The notes under the pieces are model-generated. The model had not been told where the DNA came from, searched no databases, and was given only the letters and a program-made list of their open reading frames with translations. The position numbers and the translations under genes are program-made. This document shows, in pieces, positions 1 through 6,217 of a DNA stretch of 6,748 bases. The first letter of the stretch is position 1, and every line of letters begins with the position of its first letter. The stretch lies in assembly GCA_028716065.1 (NCBI GenBank), contig JAQUQN010000061.1:1-6748 (forward strand), given 5' to 3'. The stretch comes from Candidatus Omnitrophota bacterium. Its GTDB lineage: Bacteria; Omnitrophota; Gorgyraeia; 2-01-FULL-45-10.

Positions 1-2
1 CC

Positions 3-848
3 GGAAGATATCTCATCCTTTTCAGGGCGTCCGCAATCGCTCTCATGCTCGTGGCGCTGGCGCGGCCGATGTCCGTCCTGGAAGGCAGCAAGATGACTTC
101 CGAAGGGGTCGATATAGTGCTGGCCATCGATACGTCTACGAGCATGCTGGGCGAGGATTTCAGGCTGGGAACGAGAAGAATAAACAGGTTCGATGTCGTG
201 AGAGAGGTCGTCAAGGAGTTCATAAATAAAAGGCGCGATGACAGGATAGCGATGGTCGCCTTCGCGGCGCGGGCATATACGGTCTGCCCGCTGACCACGG
301 ACTATCCGTGGCTCTATGAGAACCTCGACAGGGTGCGTGTCGGAATGATTGAGGACGCCACCGCCATAGGCTCGGCAATCGCCAGTTCCGTCAACAGGCT
401 GCGGACGAGCAAGACGAAAAGCAAGGTCATCATAGTTCTTACCGACGGTATAAATAACGCGGGCACGATGTCGCCGATCGTAGCCGCGGAGGCAGCCAAG
501 GCGCTCAAGATAAAGATATACACGATAGGCGTCGGCACCAGGGGCCTCGTACCGTATCCGTTGAAAGATGTCTACGGCAGGACGGTCTATCGAGACATAT
601 CGATCCCAATAGATGAGGATTCGCTCAAAAGAATAGCCGACATAACGGGAGGAAAATATTTCCGAGCCACGGATACCGAGGGATTGAGGAAGATATACGA
701 CGAGATCAACCGCCTCGAGAAATCCAACATAGAACATTTCGGTTACAGGGAATTCAGCGAACTATTTTATTATTTTCTCTTGCCGGCATTGATAATACTG
801 GCCCTGGAGATAGTGCTAGCCAATACCGTGTTCCTGAGGGTGCCATAA
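3..848 (+). CDS. batA: BatA-like VWA-domain membrane protein, 5'-truncated by window edge
   Basis: Only the C-terminal 281 residues are in view. The frame is open to base 3, and the residues before the first in-window ATG (45) form a hydrophobic helix ending in ALARP, the conserved second membrane helix of Bat/DUF58-neighbour VWA proteins, so that ATG is internal and the true start lies upstream. A von Willebrand A domain follows. Its metal-ion-dependent adhesion site looks complete: DTSTS at codons 129–143, the Thr of EDATAIGSA at 360–362, and the Asp of LTDG at 444–446. A C-terminal membrane helix runs about 762–840. Family knowledge: BatA is an inner-membrane VWA protein of the MoxR-associated Bat cluster, first linked to aerotolerance in Bacteroides fragilis; a direct role in oxidative stress is disputed elsewhere. 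It ends 4 bp before batB. It is assigned BatA rather than BatB by gene order and by its C-terminal FGYREFSELFYYFLLPAL segment. MoxR and DUF58 genes are expected upstream but not visible. Confidence 0.9.
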   Translation, partial: GRYLILFRASAIALMLVALARPMSVLEGSKMTSEGVDIVLAIDTSTSMLGEDFRLGTRRINRFDVVREVVKEFINKRRDDRIAMVAFAARAYTVCPLTTDYPWLYENLDRVRVGMIEDATAIGSAIASSVNRLRTSKTKSKVIIVLTDGINNAGTMSPIVAAEAAKALKIKIYTIGVGTRGLVPYPLKDVYGRTVYRDISIPIDEDSLKRIADITGGKYFRATDTEGLRKIYDEINRLEKSNIEHFGYREFSELFYYFLLPALIILALEIVLANTVFLRVP

Positions 849-852
849 ATTT

Positions 853-1863
853 ATGCATTACGGAAATTCCAGCTACATACCGCTTGTATACACATCGGTC
901 TTCGCGCTTCTGGTCTTCTATATCCTGGTCATGAAGCGGCGAAAGAATCTAATGGGTAAGTTTGCCGACCAGAAGCTGATGCAGGGCGCTGCCCCGAGCG
1001 CCAGCGCCGGCAAGAAGATATTCAAGGCCATCCTGGTGAGCGTGGCGCTGTGCCTGGGGCTGTATGCCCTTGCCAGGCCGCAGTGGGGTTTTGAATGGCA
1101 GGAGGTCAAGCGCTCGGGCCTCGATATACTGATAGCGGTGGACGTTTCGAAGAGCATGCTGGCGCAGGATATAAAACCGAACAGGCTCGAAAGGACGAAG
1201 TTCGCCATCAAGGATCTCCTGCGGAAACTGAACGGCGACAGGATAGGATTGATAGCTTTCGCCGGCACGGCGTTTTTACAATGCCCGCTCACCATAGATT
1301 ATAACGGTTTTCTCCTGACGCTGGACGACCTGAGCACGTCGACCATACCCAGGCCGGGTACATCGATATCGAGCGCTATAAGGGAAGCGATCCAGGTATT
1401 CAAGGGACCCGAGAAGAAGTACAAGGCGCTGGTCATAATAACCGACGGGGAGGACCTGGAAGGAGACGCGCTTAAAGCAGCCGGCGAGGCCGCTCTGGCA
1501 GGCATAAAGATATATTGCGTAGGCGTGGGGACCGCGGAAGGAGAGTTGATACCGGCCGGCTATGACAGCGGCGAAAGGAAATACCTGGCTGACAGGAGCG
1601 GTAACATAGTCAAGACGCGCCTCAATGAGGATATATTGAAGAGGATAGCGATATCTACCGGAGGCAGTTACGTGCATGCGACGCCCGCGGACTTCGGACT
1701 GGGTCTTCTTTACGATAAGAGCATTTCGCAGATGGAAAAACGCGACATAGAGACGAAGATGAGAAAACGTTATGAAGAGCGTTACCAGATATTTCTCGCC
1801 ATCGCGCTTGTTCTCCTCTTCCTGGAACCGCTCATTTCCGATCGGAGGAGGAGCACGGCATGA
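853..1863 (+). CDS. batB: BatB-like VWA-domain membrane protein
   Basis: 336 residues, complete. Two N-terminal membrane helices (about 9–27 and 56–74, the second ending YALARPQWG) precede a VWA domain (about 88–280), and a third helix lies at about 312–329 before a basic tail, so the VWA domain is expected on the periplasmic side. The metal site is intact: DVSKS at 97–101, Thr170 in PGTSIS, and Asp198 in ITDGED. The C-terminal half of the domain carries IYCVGVGTAEGELIPAG, usual for BatB. The ATG at 853 is preceded by GAGGG at 836–840, a 12-nt spacing that is a little long; translation is probably helped by the batA stop 4 bp upstream. Its last codons overlap the batC start (ATGA). Together with BatA it forms the paired VWA core of the operon. 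A close paralogue role (BatA versus BatB) rests on order and length; membership of the Bat VWA family is secure. Confidence 0.92.
   Translation: MHYGNSSYIPLVYTSVFALLVFYILVMKRRKNLMGKFADQKLMQGAAPSASAGKKIFKAILVSVALCLGLYALARPQWGFEWQEVKRSGLDILIAVDVSKSMLAQDIKPNRLERTKFAIKDLLRKLNGDRIGLIAFAGTAFLQCPLTIDYNGFLLTLDDLSTSTIPRPGTSISSAIREAIQVFKGPEKKYKALVIITDGEDLEGDALKAAGEAALAGIKIYCVGVGTAEGELIPAGYDSGERKYLADRSGNIVKTRLNEDILKRIAISTGGSYVHATPADFGLGLLYDKSISQMEKRDIETKMRKRYEERYQIFLAIALVLLFLEPLISDRRRSTA
1844..1853 (+). promoter_or_regulatory. Shine-Dalgarno tract for batC inside the end of batB
   Basis: GGAGGAGGAG lies 6 nt before the ATG at 1860, within the last codons of batB, which encode its terminal Arg-rich tail. 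It supports the 4-bp overlapping start of batC and translational coupling of the two genes. Confidence 0.75.
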
Positions 1864-3044
1864 TAAAGACGGCTGTCATCATACCGCTCCTGGTGGCCTT
1901 TTCGTGCGCGACCTCTTTCGCCTCAGCCAAAGATGATGTCAAAAAGGCGAATTTATTGTATAATACGAAAAAATATGACGAGGCGATAAAGGGTTATGAG
2001 GCGGCCCTTGCTAAAAGAGAGGGTTCCGGATTGATAAATTTCAATTTAGGAACGGCCTTTTACAAAAAGCAGTCTTATGCCAAGGCGATAGATTATTTCA
2101 ATAAGTCGATAGCATCACAGGACGCCGGCATAGTGCCGAAGGCAGATTACAATATAGGGAACACGCACTATAGATTAGGAAGCGCCAACGATAAGAAGAA
2201 TATCGAAAAGGCGAAAGAGTCTTATGAGACGGCGTTAAAATTTTACAAAAGAGCGATAGACCTCGACCCTGATGATAAGGATGCCAAATTTAATTATGAG
2301 TTCGTGGATAGAAAGTTAAAAGAGGCGCAGCTGTCTCCGGAGGAAAAGGAGAAGAAGAAACAGGAAGACCAGAAAGATAAGAATAAGGAAAAGGAGAAGC
2401 AGCCCCAGCAGCAGAAGCAACAGCAAGACCAGAAGAATAAAGACCAACAGCAGCAAGATCAGAAAAATAATGAGCAACAACCCCAGCAACAGGGCGGGGG
2501 GAGTTCGGGGCAGGACCAGGAAAAGAAAGATCAGTCTAAGTCCGAAGGCGAACAATCCGAAGATAAGAATCGGCAGAAAGACGAAGATAAAGAGAAGTCT
2601 TCTGGAGGAGGGCAGACAGAGAATAAGGAAAAAGAAAAGTCCAAGTCCTCACAGGAAGAAAAAGAAGGGCAAGGCGAGAAGAGCGAAGAAGAGAAGGAAC
2701 AGGACCGTAAAGAAAAAGAACAACAAGGTGGCGAGGGGCAGGGGGAGGAGAAGGAACAGCAGCCTCAGCAACAGGAAGAAAGTTCTGAAGGAGGCGGAGG
2801 CCAGGAAGAGAGAGAACAGCAGCAGGAACAGACAGAGCAGCCCCAACCTGAAGAAACGAAGGGCCAGGAAGAGGAGAAGGGTTTACAGGTTTATCAGGCC
2901 CCGCAGCAAGGACAGGAACGCGAAATGTCCGAGCAGGAGGCCAAGATGCTTCTCGAAGGATATCGCGGTGAGGAAGCCACTGGCAAGACGATAAAGATGC
3001 GGACAAAGCATGTGGACATGCCGGAGCCGGAAAAAAATTGGTAA
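1860..3044 (+). CDS. batC: BatC-like exported TPR protein with long hydrophilic low-complexity region
   Basis: 394 residues. A signal peptide ends near residue 23 (SFASA then KDD). About three TPR-like helical hairpins follow at 25–56, 57–90 and 94–145 (typical signatures NLLYNTKKYDEAIKGYEAAL, NLGTAFYKKQSYAKAIDYF and FYKRAIDLDPDDKDAKFNYE). Residues 161–340 contain only E, K, Q, D, N, G, S, P, T and R, with no hydrophobic or aromatic residue, and should be disordered or extended. The C-terminus (from about 353, SEQEAKMLLEGYRGEE to the final NW) regains a conserved short helix found at the end of many BatC/TPR proteins. Family knowledge: BatC pairs with BatB or BatD through TPRs in the envelope; some genomes fuse BatB and BatC. 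The start overlaps the batB stop and has a good SD. A weak lipobox-like stretch ends at Cys16, but SPase I cleavage after ASA looks more likely. The low-complexity stretch is longer than the usual BatC linker as far as I recall. Confidence 0.87.
   Translation: MIKTAVIIPLLVAFSCATSFASAKDDVKKANLLYNTKKYDEAIKGYEAALAKREGSGLINFNLGTAFYKKQSYAKAIDYFNKSIASQDAGIVPKADYNIGNTHYRLGSANDKKNIEKAKESYETALKFYKRAIDLDPDDKDAKFNYEFVDRKLKEAQLSPEEKEKKKQEDQKDKNKEKEKQPQQQKQQQDQKNKDQQQQDQKNNEQQPQQQGGGSSGQDQEKKDQSKSEGEQSEDKNRQKDEDKEKSSGGGQTENKEKEKSKSSQEEKEGQGEKSEEEKEQDRKEKEQQGGEGQGEEKEQQPQQQEESSEGGGGQEEREQQQEQTEQPQPEETKGQEEEKGLQVYQAPQQGQEREMSEQEAKMLLEGYRGEEATGKTIKMRTKHVDMPEPEKNW
2340..2879 (+). repeat. Purine-rich low-complexity coding tract of batC
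   Basis: 540 nt encode 180 residues drawn from ten hydrophilic amino acids, dominated by GAA/GAG, AAA/AAG and CAG/CAA codons, so the + strand is very rich in A and G while the - strand is pyrimidine-rich. There is no exact tandem unit, but short motifs recur: DQKNKDQQQ next to DQKNNEQQ, three QPQQQ cores, and several EKE/KEK runs. Expansion by slippage followed by divergence is a plausible origin. Open frames on the opposite strand here (poly-Leu) and in the +1 frame (poly-Arg/Lys) are composition artefacts. Confidence 0.85.
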
Positions 3045-3057
3045 TTTTCTATAATTC

Positions 3058-4893
3058 ATGAGATATTTAATTAAAGTACAGATAATCTTATTATTGGGCG
3101 CGATGGTCTTTTCGTCTGCGATACAGGCAAAGGAGATGACTTTCGAGGCAAGCCTTGATAAGGCCAGCGTCGCCATAGGAGAGAAGGCGCAGCTCGGGCT
3201 CACCTTTCAGGGCACGCAGACGATGCCGGCTCCAGACATAAGCAGCATGGACGGCCTCGAGATCCGTTACCTTGGCCCGTCTACCATGATGACGGTCATA
3301 AACGGCAAGGTATCGAGTTCCATAACCCACATGTACTCCGTCACTCCCCTGAAGCCGGGAAAATTCCAGCTAGGGCCGTATAGTTTCAATTATATGGGCG
3401 ATAAGTATACCTCGGGCATAGTCTATCTTGAGGCGGAAGAGGGAGCGGTATCCGCAAGGCGCCCCAGGACAGAAAAACCACCCGTTTCGGCCTCCGAACT
3501 CGATCTGGGCGACAGGATATTCGTGACACTCGCTGTTGCGAAAAAGACGGCTTATGTCAATGAGCTGGTCCCGATAACGATAAAGTTATATGTCAACCGG
3601 CTTAACGTGAGCGATATTCAACTTCCGACTTTTGCTCAGGAAGATTTTTCAAAAGTGGAGTTTAGAGAGCCCAAGCAGACGAGGGAAGCTTACGCCGGCC
3701 GTATATACGATGTCCTGGAATTCAAGACTAACATCTTTAGCACGAGATCAGGAGAGTTCACGATAGGCCCCGCGCAGATAAAATGCAATCTCATGGTTAA
3801 GAAGAGGACGAGAACTGCCCCGAACGTAGACGATTTCTTCGATAACCAATCTCCGTTCGACGATTTCTTCACCCGCTATGAGAAGAGTCCGCTGGAACTG
3901 AAGTCGGACGACGTGAAATTCACGGTGCTGGGCCTTCCGGAGGCCGGCAGGCCCAAGGATTTTTCCGGAGCGGTCGGCGATTATCAGTTCATATTCAGCG
4001 CAACCCCTAAGAAGTTAAAGGTGGGGGACCCGCTGACGGTGCGCATGGATATAAACGGCACCGGCAATCTCAATACCGTCCTCATCCCGAAACTGGAAAA
4101 TACAGACGGCTTCCGCATGTACGAACCCCAGATAAACACGCAGGAGCGCTCTAAAAATTTCGTGCAGGTCCTGATGCCGGAGAACGATAAAGTAAGACAA
4201 GTGCCCAGAGCCACATTTACTTATTTCGACCCAACCCGGAAAGAGTATAAGACTATAACTCAAGGGCCGATACCTATAGAAGTGGAAAAGTATAAAGAGA
4301 CCGGCCCTGCCCAGGTCGTGGGCCCGCCGCCCGCGGCTCCGGGAACAGCAATGTTCGAACCGCGCGAGGAACTTGCCAGAGATATCATATATATAAAAGA
4401 GTCGATAGGGCACGTGGTAAAGAAGGGACGGAAGTTATACGAGAATAAAATATTCCTCGGAGCGTTATTGTTGCCTTTATTCTTCCTGTTGGTATTTTAT
4501 GTAGTGAATGAGAGGCGCAACCGTTTGCGCACCGATAAAAAGTTCGCCGGGCGCCTGGCGGCTTTTAAGGCGTCAAGGCACGGTTTCAAGAAGTTGAACC
4601 ACTGTATAGAGACGCACAACCAAAAATTATTTTATGATACCCTCTTCAAGACCCTGCAGGGATACCTTGGAGGGAAGCTCCATATCCCGGCGCATGGCAT
4701 AACGTTCGATGTCGTTGAGCCCGCGCTCAGAAAAAAGGGAGTGGACCTGGAAATATTGCATAAGATAAAACGCCTCTTTGACGTATGCGACGAGGCGAAG
4801 TTCGCGCTATCGCAGATGAACGAACTGAGGATGGGGGATAACGTCAGGGACCTAAAAGAGATGATAGCATATGTGGAGCGCTTAAAGTTATGA
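3058..4893 (+). CDS. batD: BatD-like exported protein with C-terminal membrane anchor
   Basis: 611 residues. The signal peptide is 1–24 (AIQA then KE). Residues about 27–420 form the BatD-family extracytoplasmic region, which reads as three beta-rich, Ig-like modules: about 27–130 (containing GEKAQLGLTFQG and PGKFQLGPYSF), about 148–265 (TAYVNELVPITIKLYV, then FTIGPAQIKCNL), and about 300–410 (VGDYQFIFSATPKKLKVGDPLTVRM, then INGTGNL). A Pro-rich linker leads to one membrane helix at 465–483, with a cytoplasmic helical tail (484–611) containing the family-typical FYDTLFKTLQGYL and CDEAKFALSQMNE segments. The DDFF motif occurs twice in a 14-residue span. Family knowledge: BatD is an oxygen-tolerance-named protein of the Bat complex with no known catalytic activity. 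No convincing SD precedes the ATG at 3058; the start is chosen because it gives a complete signal peptide. It overlaps batE by 4 bp. Confidence 0.9.
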   Translation: MRYLIKVQIILLLGAMVFSSAIQAKEMTFEASLDKASVAIGEKAQLGLTFQGTQTMPAPDISSMDGLEIRYLGPSTMMTVINGKVSSSITHMYSVTPLKPGKFQLGPYSFNYMGDKYTSGIVYLEAEEGAVSARRPRTEKPPVSASELDLGDRIFVTLAVAKKTAYVNELVPITIKLYVNRLNVSDIQLPTFAQEDFSKVEFREPKQTREAYAGRIYDVLEFKTNIFSTRSGEFTIGPAQIKCNLMVKKRTRTAPNVDDFFDNQSPFDDFFTRYEKSPLELKSDDVKFTVLGLPEAGRPKDFSGAVGDYQFIFSATPKKLKVGDPLTVRMDINGTGNLNTVLIPKLENTDGFRMYEPQINTQERSKNFVQVLMPENDKVRQVPRATFTYFDPTRKEYKTITQGPIPIEVEKYKETGPAQVVGPPPAAPGTAMFEPREELARDIIYIKESIGHVVKKGRKLYENKIFLGALLLPLFFLLVFYVVNERRNRLRTDKKFAGRLAAFKASRHGFKKLNHCIETHNQKLFYDTLFKTLQGYLGGKLHIPAHGITFDVVEPALRKKGVDLEILHKIKRLFDVCDEAKFALSQMNELRMGDNVRDLKEMIAYVERLKL

Positions 4894-5663
4894 AAAGACG
4901 CATCATTATATCGATATTGTTCATGAGCGTACTCTTATTGAACGGCATGATCGCAGCCGGGGAGGATAATAACGACCCGCAAAAATTCTTTTCCGCAGGC
5001 AACACCTACTATGAGAAGGGCGATTATAACAATGCGGTTGAATATTACCTCAAGGCCGTGAACAGCGGTGTCGAAAGCGGCAGCCTCTACTATAATATAG
5101 GAAACGCGTTCTTTAAGCTGGGAAAGCTTGGTTATGCCATATTGTACTACGAAAAGGCCGAACGCCTCATCCCTGCGGATGCCGACCTCAGGTCAAATCT
5201 TGAATACGCCAGGTCGCTGGTAGGCGAGACATACTATCCGGAATCCAGTAATGTGGTGATAAGGCTCATCAAGAGGCCCTTCAAGGACATTAACCTGAAC
5301 GCGATGGCCATGATAGGGGCCTTCCTTTATCTCATTCTGATAGCGCTTGCGGCCATCGGCATTACGCGGCCGGAGTTCGGGAAGAAGGCGAGGATCTTCT
5401 TTATCGCGATAGCGGCGTTGTTCGTCTTCACGGTAGCGTCATTCGGCATTAAATACTATGATGAGGAATTTTTAAAGCACGGGATAATGGTAGAGAAAGA
5501 GGTAGAGTGTAGATTCGAGCCGATAGACAAGTCCAATATCTACTATAAATTAAAGGAAGGCGCAGAAGTCTATATTCTGAAGACCAGAAACGACTGGCGA
5601 CAGATCAGGCGGCTGGATGGCAAGATCGCCTGGGTCAAGAAAGCCGCCGTAGGGGAGATATGA
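4890..5663 (+). CDS. batE: BatE-like TPR/SH3b membrane protein
   Basis: 257 residues. A signal peptide or N-terminal anchor covers 1–23. Two TPR motifs follow at about 30–63 and 64–97 (AGNTYYEKGDYNNAVEYYLKA, then YYNIGNAFFKLGKLGYAILYYEKAERLIP). Two membrane helices lie at about 137–159 and 168–187. The C-terminal 60 residues (about 198–254) look like a bacterial SH3b fold: a VECRFEP strand, LKEGAEVYILKTRNDWRQIRRLDG, then KIAWVKKAAV, the usual order in BatE and in many envelope proteins. The batE start overlaps the batD stop (ATGA) with GGAG 11 nt upstream at 4875–4878. It is the last gene of the operon and is followed by hairpins. Role inferred: the TPRs bind Bat partners and the SH3b may contact cell wall or protein ligands; neither is proven. 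Family assignment rests on domain order and position. Confidence 0.88.
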   Translation: MKRRIIISILFMSVLLLNGMIAAGEDNNDPQKFFSAGNTYYEKGDYNNAVEYYLKAVNSGVESGSLYYNIGNAFFKLGKLGYAILYYEKAERLIPADADLRSNLEYARSLVGETYYPESSNVVIRLIKRPFKDINLNAMAMIGAFLYLILIALAAIGITRPEFGKKARIFFIAIAALFVFTVASFGIKYYDEEFLKHGIMVEKEVECRFEPIDKSNIYYKLKEGAEVYILKTRNDWRQIRRLDGKIAWVKKAAVGEI

Positions 5664-5667
5664 AGCT

Positions 5668-5687
5668 CTCCGGCCTGAAGGCCGGAG
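5668..5687 (+). repeat. GC-rich hairpin directly after batE
   Basis: An 8-bp perfect stem (CTCCGGCC with GGCCGGAG) closes on a TGAA loop, 4 nt after the batE stop. No T-tract follows, so it is not a classical terminator. It may protect the mRNA 3' end or belong to an interspersed palindromic repeat together with the next hairpin. Confidence 0.7.
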
Positions 5688-5709
5688 CCTCCATTCGTAT
5701 TTTGGCGAA

Positions 5710-5726
5710 ATCCTCCGAAGGAGGAT
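5710..5726 (+). repeat. Hairpin pairing SD-like and anti-SD-like arms
   Basis: A 7-bp perfect stem (ATCCTCC with GGAGGAT) closes on a GAA triloop. The right arm is a strong SD sequence but no start codon follows at a usable distance, so it is read as structure. With the 5668–5687 hairpin and the intervening TTTTGGCGAAA it looks like a two-hairpin REP-type element; one copy cannot prove that. Confidence 0.6.
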
Positions 5727-5759
5727 AAAAATAGGACGGCTTCGAGCCGTCCTATTTTT
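5727..5759. terminator. Bidirectional intrinsic terminator between convergent genes
   Basis: A GC-rich stem (AGGACGGCT with AGCCGTCCT) with a 3-nt TCG loop is extended by A/T pairs, so an A-run lies on the left and a T-run on the right; about 15 bp pair without mismatch (5727–5741 with 5745–5759). On either strand the stem is followed by a run of U. It fits termination of the bat operon on + and of the small gene (stop at 5784) on -. Confidence 0.9.
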
Positions 5760-5769
5760 ATAGATATAT

Positions 5770-5784
5770 AACGCTTATAGCGTT
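5770..5784 (+). terminator. Small hairpin followed by T-run
   Basis: A 6-bp stem (AACGCT with AGCGTT, TAT loop) is followed on + by TATTTTTTT. It could back up + strand termination of the bat operon. It abuts the stop codon (5784–5786) of the - strand gene. It is weaker than the 5727–5759 hairpin. Confidence 0.5.
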
Positions 5785-6185
5785 TATTTTTTTGCTTTAG
5801 TAGAAGCAGCATCTCGCGTTGCCTGAGCCGTTGAAGTCACGCATCCCGGATCCGAATACCAAAATGTGGCCAGCTGCCACGCTCCGGTAAATATCCTCGC
5901 TATTCCACGTTCGACTCCGCTCCTGGTCTTCTCGGTACAGTTCTCGACTTTCGTACCCTTCGTGGAACTCTCATCCAGATTCTTAGGCACCTCGACGGAA
6001 CCGTATAGCAAGTTATTCATACCCCTGCTCGCTCTATCTTTTGTCTTCTCGAGAGACTGGGTCGTAGGTTGCGAAATAGGGGAAGCTTTAGATGAGGACT
6101 TGGAAGTCGAATCAGCTGCGTAGGCTCCTAGTGACGAGAATAAAAATATAGAAACGATAGCTAATAGTGCGACTTTTTTAAGCAT
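5784..6185 (-). CDS. Small exported protein, TIGR04073-like (exosortase system-associated), function unknown
   Basis: 133 residues from the chosen ATG at 6185. A longer frame opens at 6215, but the ATG at 6185 has AGGGGGTGA 8 nt upstream and directly begins a signal peptide (MLKKVALLAIVSIFLFSSLGAYA, cleaved near 23–24), so it is preferred. A Ser/Thr/Lys-rich linker (about 25–45) leads to a conserved-looking core at about 46–118: GMNNLLYGSVEVPKNLDESS, then GVERGIARIFTGAWQLATFW and YSDPGCV. The G-x-x-N-x-x-x-G-x-x-E-x-P-K pattern followed by a second amphipathic G-rich segment is what I recall for TIGR04073 proteins. Two cysteines (83 and 115) could form a disulfide. The tail is Ala/Thr/Lys-rich. 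The biochemical role is unknown; the family name reflects genomic co-occurrence with exosortase/PEP-CTERM systems. It is transcribed alone, convergent to bat. The family call is from memory of the motif, not a search. Confidence 0.75.
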   Translation of the reverse strand: MLKKVALLAIVSIFLFSSLGAYAADSTSKSSSKASPISQPTTQSLEKTKDRASRGMNNLLYGSVEVPKNLDESSTKGTKVENCTEKTRSGVERGIARIFTGAWQLATFWYSDPGCVTSTAQATRDAASTKAKK

Positions 6186-6193
6186 TTCTTGAT

Positions 6194-6203
6194 TCACCCC
6201 CTT
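6194..6203 (-). promoter_or_regulatory. Shine-Dalgarno site deciding the start of the - strand gene
   Basis: Read on -, AAGGGGGTGA ends 8 nt before the ATG at 6185 and matches the extended SD GGAGGTGA with one mismatch. The alternative upstream ATG at 6215 lies only a few nt after the predicted promoter -10 box, so it would have almost no leader. Confidence 0.8.
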
Positions 6204-6217
6204 TCGGATTCCCAATT

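Noticed and set aside
2316..2555. Leu-rich open frame on the - strand opposite batC, and a similar one at 2649–2846
   Set aside because: It is the antisense of GAA/GAG/AAG/CAG codons, which reads as poly-Leu/Phe in any such tract; no SD and no own promoter. Composition artefact.
2470..2994. 174-codon Arg/Lys-rich frame within batC
   Set aside because: Out-of-frame reading of the purine tract; batC has the signal peptide, TPRs, SD and operon fit.
3050..3055. Perfect TATAAT just before the batD start
   Set aside because: No -35 at 16–18 bp (GC-rich CCGGA there), and the start of transcription would fall inside or after the batD ATG, so it could not serve this gene.
5720..5740. Possible tiny gene after the GGAGGA in the batE downstream region
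   Set aside because: No ATG, GTG or TTG at a suitable distance, and the SD is locked in a perfect hairpin.
5866..6123. 85-codon + strand frame opposite the small secreted gene
   Set aside because: No SD. The - strand frame has promoter, SD, signal peptide and family-like core, so this is a shadow.
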